From: Camarhynchus parvulus
Lineage: Eukaryota; Chordata; Aves; Passeriformes; Thraupidae
NCBI RefSeq assembly: GCF_901933205.1
Contig: NC_044574.1
Coordinates: 17,717,733-17,781,732, forward strand
Reading direction: 5' to 3'
Length of the DNA: 64,000 nucleotides
The notes under the pieces are model-generated. The model had not been told where the DNA came from. It ran no database searches and was given only the letters and a program-made list of their open reading frames with translations. Position 1 is the stretch's first letter, and every line of letters begins with the position of its first letter. Position numbers and translations under genes: made by a program. Of the stretch, positions 13,331 through 27,300 are shown in pieces.

Positions 13331-16300
13331 AAATCTGCTGTATCCTGAGATTGTCTAAGGGAAGTTTTGGGTTCCTGGTGTTTCTTGATAGATTTATGAC
13401 CATTTCACTATTTTAGACAGTTTTAAAGAATGCTACACTTGTGTAAAAATGACCAGGAAAAGCCCAGAAGACCAAATTTGTTATGGTGTGGATTTTATGA
13501 CAAGGGTTTTGTTATGGTTGCATCTCTTCTGAGATTGAAAGGTGAATATTTCAGTACTATACTCCTTCAGGGGTGCTGTGTTTCGCTAAGATGGGCATAT
13601 TCCTGTCCCTAGTAGCTTTGAAATTATTTCAGAATCAATGTCATTATGTTACAGTTAATAACATAAAAGAATGTCTTTCATCTCCAGAAGCAATTTACAG
13701 CTTACAATAAACTGGCACATAAACTCTTCAGAAAGATCACTTTGGGCATTAACTTCTGCCGCACCTTAGAAATCTATTTAATCATGAGTCAAAATGTTTT
13801 TCTGAGCAGACATTAGAGCCTGTGGATCTTTGATTAAACTTATCACATCATAGAGTGAATGTTAGAATAGCCCCTTAATACAGGTGCAGCATACCAAAAA
13901 TACAGGTTATGCACGTTGTAATTTTGAGGGAAAGCTTTGATTTTTGCTAATCTGATAATACAAGAATAGCATATGAGGGGTTATTTTGCTTTTTGCTGGT
14001 ATTAACATTGGAACCAAAGTTAAGCTTTAATACCAAGGCCAGCTGTTATCTCTTTCCTTACAGCTTTAAATGCAACATTTTTCTCATACATTTTAGGGAA
14101 TGCTGATTTTTATTGATTATGGATCGCTTTAATTTATTTAATTCTCTGGCTCAATTCTTAAGAGAAGATGCACATGCAAGATACAGATGTCAATTACCAT
14201 AAATCAAGTTCCTTAATGCAATTGTTATCTTGGGCGGGGCTGGGCAAGCAAGGCTGTTCTCTGTGTCTGGGATTCATAACTAGACCTTTTAAGTATTTGG
14301 GGTTTATTGTTCACTTGCTTCATAGGAGATCAGTGAAAGCATCAAAGTAATTGAATACATTACGTAAACCATAATACAATTATTGATTTGGGAATATGTG
14401 TACGTTGTTGTTCTAAGAGGATTTCTGTAAGAACCCAAAAGCTAAGACTGGGAGTTTGGGTGGAGGTCACTGAGGTTTTTTCTAACTTTCTTTTTCTCCT
14501 ATTGCATCAGGTTCAGGTTTCCAGGGGTTGGTAGTGCAAGATTTTGCAGAGCTAGTAATGATATAAGGGCCAGAAAATAATTACTTTGAAATCACAATAT
14601 TAAAAGTAAAAATAATAATAGGATTTATGAATGCCAGTTTTCTGTTTTCTAATTACAGCTGCACTCACTCTTTTTCTCTGCCACCTCTATTATTGAAGTA
14701 GGCTTTAATTTCTGGAGATGATATTGAGTGTGCGCATATTTGGGAACTTTTTCCATTTTAATGTGACTGCAGGCAACTTTAAAAGACTTCTCCCCGTTGA
14801 AATCTGTGGCAATGCTCTCTCCATTACTGAAACTGTCCGACAGGCTTGCATTGCCTCCTTACCGTTCTGTTATTTGTCCCATTGTAACTTCACAGCATTT
14901 ATTTCTTATTGTTATGTCCTGGCCATATGTTTGTGATGAGTTTCCAGTTATTTATTTTGCCCATGACTGACACATGTGGCATGTCACTAGCAACATAACA
15001 ATGTATTTAGAACTTTTTCTAAATACATCTTCTCCTCTAGTCTTTCTTCTCAAATCTTCCTGGGATCTTTCAGGCTCTTGAAGTTATTTCTGCAGCCGTG
15101 GCCCTTAGGAGGTGTGGGAGGACTGGGAGATCAGCAGGCAGTGGAGTCTGGTCCTATTAACTGCAGAGCCCTGTCATAAATGTAAAATCTTTCTATAAAC
15201 CACGTTTCTTCCGCATGTTCTTCCATTCCCACTTCATCTAGCCTTTTATGTTTCTTTGATTCCTGCTCTTTTTTGCATTAATAAGTGGAGCACAGTTCTA
15301 GGAAATTTTTCTCTCCCCCTATCAAATAGATTTGGTTGTAATGCTGCTGAAAAGCATAAGCATTATTTAAGCCCGAAGAAAGGAAATGTCACACAACTTG
15401 TAACGTGAAGCATAACCACTTTAATTTTGTCCCTGAAATGAAGAAGGGAATCTTTGCATTATTAAAGACCGGATTTTTTTTTTTTTTTTTAATAGCAAGT
15501 TTCTTTAAAACAAAGGCTCTACATAGAGAACTAAACATTTCCCAGTACTCTTGCTTCAATTCTTTACTCTTTGAAAGTACAAAGCCACCAGAGCTTATAC
15601 TTCTGGAGGAACACAGGAGAGCTGAGACAGATGGAATACTGTACTCTGCATCTTATGCTCATTGTATGGAAAGGAGATGAATTTTCTTCCTGCTGAGTTT
15701 TTAGCATGCTGTTCTGGGTGAGCAATACCTTACAGTTAGCAGGCAACTCTGACTACCAAGGCTGGATTTGATCATGGCTAGTGTGAGACATTGGATCACT
15801 GAGATTCTACATCTGTAAAACAAGTTGGGGCCTCATTATCACAAGGCACAGGGTACCAGCAGCTCCCCTTCAAAATGCCTGCCTGACAGCACTCTGACTT
15901 TGACTTCATCTGTACAGAACATGCAATGGAAATGGGAAAGCACAGGAGGCAAGATGTGAGCATTAAAAAGCATTCTTTGCAGCTTTGTTGGACATCTGTT
16001 CTGTAATTGAAAAAAAAAATTGAAAAAATTTCCCTTATGCAAAAATGCACTGTAATAGTAACTTGAATCTTTTCAGCAGGCACAGTTTGAAAAGAACCAA
16101 TTTCTTTATGGAGATTTGTGTCTCTTTTTTTTTTTTTTTAATAGAGCTATATAAACAGCCTATTATGAATTATGTTGGCAAGTAGGCACATATTTGGAAT
16201 TTGTCATGTGCTTTCAGAAATACAAGGGTTGAGCCTTTTATTTTCTCTAGGTGTTCTGTGCATTAAGAATGATGATATACTATTTGCTCAAGACAAGGCT

Positions 16301-19300
16301 AAGATGATACTTGTCAAAAAGCAGAAACACTTAAGAAAAGTAACAGGAATAATATAGCAGGTCTTAGAAACACTTTCAGACAATCTCTCACATTTCAAGT
16401 CCAGACTCATAATGACACCATGCTACCATATAGCCCATCACCTCTACACAGGTGAACAGTTGTCTCACAGAAGAAATACTGTGACCTTGCAGAAATTTAT
16501 CACCTATGCTGTAATTTCAATAGTATTGAATAAAGCTTTATAAAATGCTTCTCAGTTACATAAAGCTACCTTGCAGCAGAAGCCAGTATTCCAGGGGGAA
16601 GGGGAAGGGCGTGCAGGGCACTTGGGGTGGGCTTCTTGGGTTTTGCTCATTACAATACACATCTTTAGGGAAAAATATGTATATTTGGAGCTCAGAAAAT
16701 TTCCCATTAGGAAAGATACAGGACATGTGTTTGACAAGCTGAGTTAACTTGCTGAGTTAACAGCTGTTACCTGTCAACTTCATGGGGTGGGGAAGGGAAG
16801 AAGACCTCCAAGTGAGCAAATTTAAGATGCTCATAAGCAGCAGGGACAAAGTAATTTTACCCTGGTCCTAGGATGGTGGTAATTTGACTGTTCTAAAACA
16901 TGGTGTTTTGGGAACACAGATCACCCCTTGGATGGCTTTGGCCATTAAGTGCTGTGGTATTTCTGGCACATAACCTTATTTTGAATAATTTTTCGTGACA
17001 CTCCTGGGTCTCCCTGCATGTTTCCAGACAAAAGCTTCAAAAAAGATGTTGGTAGGGGCTGAATTAGAACAGTCAGATGTCAGCAATTAAACTCCAGCAT
17101 TATCACCATGTCTAGACACTAGGCACTCCTAGGGCACCTCAGAGCAGCTTCATGTCTTGATCTTTACCACACTGAAGATATTTTTACCTATTAAGCAGTA
17201 TTAAGATTTTGATCTTAATACTTAAGCTTTCCTTTGTACATGAGGATGCTTAGACCTTCTTTACAAGACTAATGAAGAAGACTTAAACTGGCTTTTGTTC
17301 CTGTTCTTGAAACCAGGAACACTGAATATAAGGTGGTAAATGTAACAGGCAACAGGAACCACACCAGTTGAGCTGGTACCTTTTAATGACTTAAACTTGC
17401 CAAGCAGCTAACCACAAAAAAAAATGATGAGAAAAATCTCTAAGTATAGACCAGTTTTATCAAAAAGCTGGCTGTTGAAGGTGACAGGAAAGCTGAGCCA
17501 TGAACTGGAGGGAGGAGCTGACACTACTCTTTGTGCTGTTATCATTGTGCAGCTGCCTGCATTTTACATGGAAAGATGCATTTCTTGGAAACCAGTAACA
17601 TAAAACTGTTCTAACTCTGAATGAGGCTTTTTTTTCAAAGCTTGTATTGTCCACAAGGTTCAGATAGAACTGCAGCTATGGGATAGCCAGATGACATTAC
17701 TTTACAGGATAAGACAATGTAAGTCATTATGAGGGATGTGTCCATTGACTGATGATGGTTCCCACATCCAGGTCATCTTTCAGCTGAGAGGTACTGGCCA
17801 ACTGTGTATGTCACTCCAAAATGGCAGCATTTTAGGACAATCTTTCTGATTGTTCATTACCCATATGTGGAAGGAGCAAAGTACTGGTGATTGCACTCAT
17901 TTTTGTTTATCAGATCTTGAGACTGTACTGGTCTGAGAAGGTATTTTTACATCTGCAACAGTATTTAATAAAGGTGTCCTTTCAACTATCTGCTTCTACT
18001 TCATATCCAAATCTTCCCTGCAAACACTATGTGCCTTGTAGTTACCAAGCCATAACTAAACTCAACTACAGTTTCACTTGAAATTTACACTACTAGTACA
18101 GCTTCAGCCCCTAAGAGCTGAAAATTCAACTGTGGCTTGATCCAGCTAAGTGCTATGTGTCAACAGAATTGACAAGTTCATGTATCACAGCTCCTCTAAG
18201 AGCCTGTCCAAGTTGCATGTCTGGCAGCTTTAGAGATAAGCCCCTTAATCATTAGATGCACACTACCTCCAAGTATTTACTTCAAATATCTTGCTCAGCA
18301 GCTCCAAATGTTACCAAGGATGCCTCCTTCCCTAGGAAGGAAACTGTCCTTTCTACATGTTCCTATTTCACCAATTGCATCCAATACAAACACCATCAGC
18401 TAATAGATGAAACAGTCCCTGTATACTGCAGATTTTTGCTGTTCAGATTTGGATTCTGCCTTATAAGAACAACTTACTAATTTGTGAACTAAAGGGAAAT
18501 TGCTGCAAAAAATTCAGAAAGCTGCTCCACAGTGTCACAATGTAGAAGGCTGTTGGGGAGGGCAGAAGACAATCTATGTTCATTTGTAGCTGGCAACAAA
18601 TTGGGAAAAAGTTTGCAGGAGGAATATTTGATGCTGAAACAGAATGATCATAGACAGTAAATAGAACTTGTAAGTGGATGAAGTGAAAATTTCAGGTGTG
18701 TATTGTAAGAAAGGGTTCATCCTCTCAAGAATTATGTAGTTATTCATACTTTAGGCCCTTTAGTCTCTCCAAGTGAGCTAAAGTCTTCCTCCTCTAGGTG
18801 AAAGCTGAAATTTACACTTAGAAGATAAAACATATATGAAAGGTAAAAAAAAAATTATGTCTTTAGTCATTTTATGAACAGTATATCTCTGAAACAATCT
18901 CTAAAATCAAGTTCTAAAAATTAATCTATACTAACATTTAGCATTCTCTTTCATTTACACAGTTAGTGGATTTGAGGCTATTCAGTGATGTCCCACTTGA
19001 AGAGGGATACCAAACTCTTACTATATGCAGCAATTAATGCAAAATTTCAAAAATCTTCATCTAATAGAAACTAAAAATTTCTCCTCAGTTTTATTTCACT
19101 AATATCTAGTCTTGCCTCATCTATTTCATTACAAAGCTTAAAGAATGTAAGAATTATAGGTACTATTCTACTGAGTAAATGCTGACTTCAGAGAAAATGC
19201 CATGTTCAGCTAAGCACCTAACTTGTATACTCAAATTGTACACTTTGAGATTACAGGTGTTTAAAGGTTGTTTGGCTTTTTCATGATAAAGTCACATCAG

Positions 19301-20289
19301 ACATGTAATCAGCGGGCTGTGACTCATGCTTTGAGAATGTCAGCAAGCCCATTTCTGCACTGACCTTTTAGTTTCTGTCTTTCAGCTCTCTAGAGCCATC
19401 CTCCACAATTCTGTATTTTGTCTACAGTGCATGGGGGAGCCACAACCTCAGCCAGCAGAGAAGCTGCTGTGAGCTCTGTGAGGGCTTTTCAGAAGTGGCC
19501 AGGTGAGTGGAGCAGGCAGATTTCCTCACCTCTAGCCAAGGACTGCCATTCTCTACCTGCTTACATGGAGGCAAGTTTCAGCTGTGATGTTGATGGGCTT
19601 GTCATACTTACAATCTTACTAATTTAAGTTTTCAAAACTTGACTGTTCTCTATAAAATAAATTGTACATTTGCATACATTCATTCACCACATAATTTCCT
19701 CCTCCATGTCCATATTCAACCAATCTGGGAAGCAAAGGTATATAAGCCTCACTTAAAGTAAAACCAAACTCCTACCACACAACAGGTTCCCCTTTTTTGA
19801 AAGCAAGGATTAAAAATACAGTATGTTCATTTAAATTAGATGTTTTTTTCATGTTTTACGCTAATCTTGAACTCTGAGGAGAATAGTACTTAGAGAGATG
19901 TCTATGCTATTAATCTCTCCAAGACCTGGATACTGTGACCCAATAAAACCCATGCAAAGTGATCCTTCACTTTGCTCAGGGATGTGAAAAGGCAGCAATA
20001 CAAAGCATCACCAGCTTCAGGAAGCAGCACAGTGGTAACAGAGCAGTGGTCAAAACGTAATTAAGTAAAAATGAAAGAACTTAATAAAAAGTCATTGTTT
20101 TTTCCAACATCTGAAATATTTCTTAACCTACACAAAGCTTAAATTATTAGCATTGAAGGTGTTCCGATAATGGGTGAGATCCAATTAACAAGAGTTGCCT
20201 CTGCCCAAATTAAGGTGCAAATGAGACCATATGCCAAGTCAATAGCATGCATTTAACAATTAACACGAGGCAGAAAGATAGAAAATTCT
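13331..20289. other. Intergenic DNA, no gene recognised
   Basis: AT-rich with two T runs and a canonical G-quadruplex motif at 16594-16628. No gene, RNA gene or transposon was recognised. Confidence 0.65.
15474..15490 (+). repeat. Poly(T) run of 17
   Basis: An uninterrupted run of 17 T. A shorter run of about 14 T lies at 16126-16139. Neither is attached to a recognisable retroposon. Confidence 0.9.
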
Positions 20290-20505
20290 GTGTAGACTTC
20301 ATAGCACCTTCCAGATCTGAAGGGGCATTCAGAAGTCAGAGAGACACTCATTATTGCCCAGGGAAGTTGTGGATGCTCCATCCCTGGCCGGGCTGGACAT
20401 GGCCTTGAGTAACCTGGTCTAGTGGGAGGTGTCCCTGCCCATTGCAGGGGCAGTTGAAACCAGATTACCTTTAAGGTCCCTTCCAACCCTTAACATTCTA
20501 TGATA
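20290..20505 (+). mobile_element. CR1 LINE 3' fragment with internal deletion (plus strand)
   Basis: A first block, CACCTTCCAGATCTGAAGGG onward, matches the CR1 region encoding the QYLKG-like motif. It jumps at about 20345 to GCCCAGGGAAGTTGTGGATG, then runs through CTGGTCTAGTGGGAGGTGTC and AAGGTCCCTTCCAACC to the CATTCTATGAT terminus. Roughly 150-250 bases usually present between those blocks are missing. Confidence 0.88.
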
Positions 20506-22799
20506 AAACCACCAAAACTTTTTTAGCCATAAACAGGGTGCACCCTTTTCCACTATACCCATGATGCTTTTCAAAGTCTGCTTCTGCCAGTAGTATGACT
20601 GCACAAATATATACACTTTTATCATGGAGGCAACCAGCCCTAACTACTGTTTCTAGGCTCTCCATTTTTTTGTAGATAACACAAACTGCCCCCACAATAG
20701 CACTTTGTATTATCTGCTTTCCTTTATATATCTGATTAATGATTGTAGCAACTCTCTCATTGATCCCCTTCCCAGTGAGAAGGCCAAAATAAATTTTTTG
20801 TGGTTTGTTTTGGCGGGTCTTTATGCATTGGAGTGATTTAGGTGGTTTTTCATGTGAAGATTAATTACAATTCTGAAAATCAGCTTGCTTTACATTATTA
20901 GGAAGGTATGAAAAAGCCTGAAGATTTTCTATTTCTAATTTTCCTACTAAGATACTACATTGAATATTCCCCCTTTTACAGAGTCTAATAACCTGCCTTC
21001 CACATTTCATTTACAGAAATTCTTTCAATTTGATTCTTCATGAAAAATGCAGCAGATGAGAGTATCATTGTTTGTCAAGACTGTATCAGAGAACAACGTC
21101 TTATTATCTGAGCCAAAGCACTTGTTAGAAGAAAAGCAAATGTAGCTATGTATATAGCAGTGAGTGAACTACGCATGTTTATTAGAGTTTATCAGAGTGA
21201 TGATTTAAGAAATATTTTACATTAATGACCCTGTCTGTATTAAGGCTAGTCAGAGTTTATTAGGTACTACGAGAAAAGCTTTTTTATCTCATCAAAACAG
21301 GGCAAACTATCAAGCTATGCAGAATTATTACACATAGAATTAATTTTAAAGGTGGGTTTCAAGAAATACTAAACTGATGTTTGGATCTAAGCAAACCTGT
21401 GAAAAGGGGGCAAGTGCTAAAAGCAATGGGAAAGCAGATTCTAAAGGATAACTGATCCTACCCTAAGTCCCTATCATACCTCATTCAGATAATAAATCAT
21501 CTATGGACTGTTTGAATATGTTTCATGTATACATGGATTACAAATTTCCAGCGCTAGAATTTTAAAGATAAAATGTAGGCTTAAATTATTTGCATGAGCA
21601 CATACATTTGTTACTATCAAAAAACCACAGTATTGGCACCTGATTAAATATACTGTAAGAGCATCTCAGTTTGAGCTACAGACTGTGAATTGCTCCTAGC
21701 TGTGTAATATACAAATTCATCTCAAGAAATGATTGTTTCTCCTAGCACATGCCCTTACTGTTTGCAGTTCAGTTTTCTTGACTTGCAGCACTTGGAATGG
21801 AATAGGATCAAGTTGCTGGTTTTGACTTCTAGGTGCAAAACTGCATTTCTGCCACCAAAAGGAACCCTCCTGTACCAAATAACAACCCAAAACCAGCAAT
21901 TACAAAGCAGTCAGTTGTCTAAGATGTGTAGATACCTTATCAAATAGATTTAACACAGATATTATATATTTTTATATTTACTTAAAATCCTTTTCTTTGG
22001 TAATACCCATAAGCTTTTTTTCTGAGAGTCTATCCTTTTGGTAGTTGTAAGGTTGGATACAAGCAAAAAGCCATCTCTCCTGAAACCAGGGAAATAGAAT
22101 AGCAATGAAAACTGAGTCATACACTTGTCAAAATGTTCCTGAAAGAATTCTTAAATGGTAACTATCCACAAGAAGTAAAAATAGAACCCAAACTCCAACA
22201 ACACTGTCCTACTGCAGAGGTTAGTACAAACTAATCGAAGATTAGTTCACACTGTCAGACTACTAGAGGCTGCAGTAAATCTGACAAGCAGTAATTAAAC
22301 ATTATCTGAATGAGTTTATACATTATTTAGCACAGTATTTGAGTAGGGACAACGTTAGATCCGTATCATAACTCAGATACACTTAACTAAAACACGAAAA
22401 AGTGGCAAGTCTGAAGCAGGTAACCAACTAACCAAGCATAAACAACCCAATTCTATTTGCTGTTTAAAGGCCTAATTGTGGTATCAGTACTCGATTATAC
22501 AGAAGCATTTTTTGCTATTTAATACATATAGCTTTAACAAAATGGGTATAAATGCTGGAAACAGTTACAACCTCGAGCACCACTCTGCAACTACAAATTC
22601 AAATTGGTCCCAGCAGCAGAATGATACAAAATGTTATCTTGTTTACACTGAGGTGTCAACAATCTAAGTGTAGAAAACTGTAACTTCAGTATTTTATCGG
22701 TAACGGAAGCTCGTAAATTTCAGATAATGAAAAAGTAAAATCAATACGACATTCAGTGCAGTAGTATTTTAAATACCCAACAAAAAAGTGCAACTTGGG
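20506..22799. other. Intergenic DNA between the CR1 tail and the ADGRA3 3' end
   Basis: AT-rich, non-repetitive in appearance. The part above about 22450 could belong to an extended ADGRA3 3' UTR. Nothing else is visible. Confidence 0.6.
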
Positions 22800-23137
22800 C
22801 TGCTGGGGAAAATACTATTTATTATACATTTAAATACAAATTTGAAATGTGTTGTGGACACATCTGCAGGGTTACAGGTAAAAAAATGTACAAAGTTGTG
22901 TTCTGCATCTCTCAAGACTGACACTTCAAAAAAATTTCACAAAATACCAAGCTAGAGTTCATCTTTGTAACAACAACAGAGGTAATGTTGCATAACATTT
23001 TTTGCTTGGCATATTATCTTTGTTCCCCTCCCTGCATTAAGTACCTACAGTTTGTAAACAGTCTTTAAAAGTGTTAATAGCTTTAAGGAATGTGTAATCA
23101 CAGTTTATATGGATTCATCCCACAAAGAATTATAATG
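22800..23137 (-). other. ADGRA3: ADGRA3 3' untranslated region (approximate)
   Basis: About 340 nt follow the ADGRA3 stop codon on the minus strand. The end is set by the AATAAA at 22818-22823 and a T/G-rich stretch just beyond. The cleavage point is inferred, and a longer isoform is possible because non-repetitive sequence continues to about 22450, with an ATTAAA-type signal near 22517. Confidence 0.6.
22818..22823 (-). terminator. ADGRA3: Probable ADGRA3 poly(A) signal AATAAA
   Basis: TTTATT on the + strand reads AATAAA on the gene strand, about 315 nt after the stop codon. It is followed 25-40 nt downstream by a T/G-rich run (GCACTTTTTTGTTGG on the gene strand), the usual downstream element. 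It is the best signal close to the stop. Confidence 0.6.
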
Positions 23138-24380
23138 CTACACAGTAGTTTCGTGTTTCCATAACCCAGTTCTAATATTACCAGTACTGTCTGCAGTGAG
23201 CAAAGGTCCATCCTGTCCACTGCTTTTCAGTGGCCCATTCTGGATGGCTAAATTTAAGCCATAAGATTTTTGTTGGTTTTCAAGTTCTGCTGCTATTGGT
23301 TTCCTCAGAATATCTTTTTTGTTGTTGGTAGCTATTGTTTTCTCTGTATTTCTGCTACTTTTTGGAAGTGTACTGCAGGCATCACTGCTTTCTTGCTGGG
23401 ACTGGTTATACTGACGTTCCCTGTATGCCAGATAGGCCCTTCGGCTCCTGGAGTGCCCTTCGCTGTTGCTCTGGCGAGTTTTGGGTAAGCCATTTTGCAC
23501 ACTTCCTTCCACACTCGTGGGAACGTCGTAGGCATATTCCCTCAGCACCGCAAGCCTGCTGGCACGATGGCCCTTGCTCCTGTTCTTATGGTGCCGGCTG
23601 GGGTGTCCGTTTGTCCGGAACTGTACCTCTAATGGAGCTACGTGCATTTTGATATCGTTATCTACTGAATGCTCAGTCAGACTGTTATCGAGTTGAGGAC
23701 CTGTGTTCAATGGCAGAGAAGTAGGGTGGCATTGAGCTGCTGCAGCTTGTAAGTTAGTTAGTTTACAACCTTGAGACGAATTTTTTAGGCTTGAGGCACT
23801 TTTATTTGTGCATGAGGATTCTGCGCTACTGTTGGTGCATTTTGGGGCCTCTCCGTTGGTTCCACTGGAACTGGAGGGTGGCACATTTACTTGCACTGAA
23901 TATGTACTCCTTCCTGGGCAGCACGTTGTTATCCAAGCATGCCTGACATCTTCCCTGTTAATGCAATGGTGCACCATAAGAAAGGCACTGAGGCTTAAAC
24001 ATGTCACCCCAAAAAAACAGCTGAAGATCAGGTCCATAGGATAATACAGGGAGATGGACAGAGCTCCAAAGAACCACAGCGTAACATACAAAACCAACGT
24101 AAGGCCCACTCCCAGAAGCTGTGCTGGAAAACTGTGCTCATTCTCCAGAGCAGATGTGGACACTAGGGACACTGACAAGGAATCCTGATGGGCCAGTTCC
24201 CCGTGCTCGTTGGTGGCCAGACGCTGCTGCTCCTCAACGGGCTCCTTCAGCTCATATTTGCGTTCAGGGTGACGCTTTAGTTGTATGAATATACTGAGGA
24301 AATACATACAGTTTATGAAAATTATAAAACTAGCAGGTCCATAAAATGCTCCTAAGCTAGGTTCCCAAGCCATCCAGCAA
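23138..24380 (-). CDS. ADGRA3: ADGRA3 exon 19: helices 5-7, cytoplasmic tail and stop
   Basis: A 1243-bp terminal exon for residues 821-1233 and the stop codon. It encodes extracellular-loop cysteine C821 ([12 protein letters not shown]), TM5 (about 832-854), a third intracellular loop rich in charged residues, TM6 (about 908-931), TM7 (about 936-958) and a 275-residue tail. The tail is Ser/Asn-rich, has a basic block ([14 protein letters not shown]) and tyrosine motifs ([18 protein letters not shown]), and ends [13 protein letters not shown] is a class I PDZ-binding ligand shared with GPR124. The open frame runs a few codons past the acceptor (TTTTGCAG) into the intron; those residues are not coding. 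Confidence 0.97.
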
Positions 24381-27300
24381 CTGCAAAAGAAACAAACCGA
24401 AGAATAAATTAACATCTTGCACAAGTCACTTATGCTTTCTCAGTTCATTGACATGATCTTGTCTGTGTTATGTTTTCAGGAAGAATCAGAATTAATTGCA
24501 ACAAGCATTCAGAGAAAAGCAAGCCTAACAAATCTTAGGACAAAGTTCTCACTTATAGGGTACTTACTAAGGTGCATTAGGTCTGCTGCCATAATTTCGG
24601 ATGTTTGCTGCAGCTGTTATTCCACAAACTATGATAGGGATCCCTCCACCAATAAGGTAGAACCTAAAAAATAAAACCAATTTATCAGCAGCTGCTTAAG
24701 TGAAATGGATTTTTTTTAAGTCACCATGAGGGAAATTAGAGCTTTCCAGGATTTGGGAAGCATACAAGCTCTTTATGAAACTAAACAGGGTGAATCAGGT
24801 TTGGGCTTTGGCAGTATCAATTGTTTTCTATGTCTTCCTCACTACAGTTTTTCTCCTGCTGTAAGCTGCCTCTCTCTCAAAGCTGCTCAACTCCCACCTC
24901 CCACTCACAGACACTGAACAAAAGTATACAGTGCCAGAAGGAAGAAGCAAAAGCACTCAGTCTGAAGTTGTAAATTGCTGGAAAATAATACGGAAACTTA
25001 GAATAAAAATACTAAGTGGTATGTCGTGTGTTCCACAGACGAACCTGCCTAATACTATATACACTGTTAGTTGACATTTTTTTGGGTGTGGGAGTTCAGC
25101 AGATGGCAGGCTGTTTTTGGTTTTTTAAAATTTTTAAAGGATTCTCTAATTTTATAGTATATACTGCCTGCTTCCCTGTGGTGGTATTGATGAAAACTGT
25201 ACACTTTTATGAAGAAAAAGGGCCTATGTTGTTGGAATATCTCACTTTTCATTCTGATTTCTATGAATTCACATTGCATTCATTAGTGGCAGATCAATAA
25301 TAACTGATCAGCAGTCAAATTAACAGCACTCAGTCCTGCAGCTTATACTAATCCAGTTCAAATTCAGATCAGAACACAAAAGTGAAAACTCTTACTGTGA
25401 CATGCAGGTGAGTGTTTGGTTTTTATCAACAGGGGACACCTACTACAGTGGTCCTGGACTTTTTCACTGCATTTCTGATAATTCACCTGAAATTCCTCTT
25501 GTCTTGCTTGAGACACAAAACAACAGTCTAAAGCAAATTATGACTTTTTTGGAAATCAAGATACACTGAATTTATTATTTACTTGATGAATCCTACAAAG
25601 ATCAGATTCTGACATTGGTCTATTCTGTATCTTGATGCAGTAATCAGGAGCTGGGCCAAACAGACAAATCTTTATACAAGTACTACATTAATGGTAGTTT
25701 TATTTTGAATCTAAGTTTAAAAGACAGCTGAAAAAAATAATCCTTCTGTGGCCTTTCCATACAAAGACATCACATATCTGTCTGACTGAGGAAATTCCTG
25801 ATCTGCAGGAAGCTGGACACTGAGAAAGTCTGAGAAATATAAAATCTGTTTGCTCCATTTTTCTCTTGGATACTTGCCTCCAGAGCTACTGCCACTGGCA
25901 GAGATGAGGTGCTCACACCTAAAATGGCATGTTCATGTCCGTGCAGAGCAGAGCCTGTGAGGTTTGTAATTTTACTGCAACGTTTTCCAAAGCAGGAACT
26001 TCATAATCAATAATAAGGGATATAAAATGCTTGTATGTAGCATTGAAAATGTTACTTGAAATTAATCAGAAAAGCACTTCTGTTTTTCTGCAGTCTCTGT
26101 ACTTTCAAAATCAAGTTCTTTAAATATTTGCCTGTAACTAATCAAAGTTAATCAACTTCTGCCACCTTGTGGAGAATTTCACAGTAGCAGTTTTTAATTA
26201 CAATCCAGAAGCTGAGGAGGCAACATGAACAAGGTACTTCAGTATTTTCTAATAAGAACATTGCACATGTGTGAATTTAACAGAGAATTAGTTTGTCTCA
26301 TTTCTGGGATTTCAGAAATGAAAATTTTAGGAGGAATATCACACAAAGAACACTATTTTCATTTGACAATAAGTGACACCTATTTTTCAAACAATTTTGT
26401 AAACAATCTTTGGAACATATATTTAACTGTATTTACTTAAACTGCAGTGTTAAATTGTGTTAATAGTTCTACACATTCTTTCTTCTGATAATTTAATGGG
26501 TTGTGTTGCTATCTAAAGTCCTAAACAAACCTTCAGTAGTAATGCTGAAACACTACTGATTTTTAATTTATCAATCAGCAACCCACCATTGCATCTGTAA
26601 TACACTAAGACCAATAGTCTTTCAGCTCATCCTCCTTAACATAACACTGAGGAACAAGAAAATCTAAAGGAACTTTACAGACCTGGAGAAAACACAAGGG
26701 GAGTGACTTTTTACATTTTCTGGTCAGAATATAAATGTATATAACCTGGGAAATAAGGAGCCACAGAAACAAACAACTCACCTCAGCATTGGCCTGGGTG
26801 GAGGAGGTGGCTCATCAGGATCTTGACACCTTTTTGCTTTTTTGGTTACCTGCTTGTAAATATTGCGAGATGTCACTCCCAGCCACAGTACTGTTGCAAG
26901 AGTGGAATAATGGAGAATTATCCCAACCTTAAAAATAGACAACAAAAAAAGAATTAACCCCCAAATATCTCCTTTCTACTAAGTTAATGCAGAAATCATT
27001 AGACTCACAACTCACCATAAACCTGAAATTTTCAAAAGCTCAATTCAAGAGAAAAAAACCCTCTTATTTTATATGACCACTCTATCAAGTGATTGTCATC
27101 ATATTTTAAAACAAAATCAAGTCATTATAGTTTAAAACAAAAAAAAAAAAGTAACGCAAACCTTTAAAACTTAGTAACAGGAGAAAAACACTTTCAGAAG
27201 TGTACATATCAATCATACACTTTAGGAAACTGTATTTTAAAAAAGACCTAATTTAAAATGTCCTGTGTGACAGATATTATTCAAATTGAAACAAGTAAGG

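Noticed and set aside
1..22800. A second protein-coding gene downstream of ADGRA3
   Set aside because: No chain of splice-bounded frames with a recognisable protein family was found; the next gene presumably lies beyond the window.
23335..23652. 105-codon + strand frame over the last ADGRA3 exon
   Set aside because: A shadow of the real coding exon on the minus strand.
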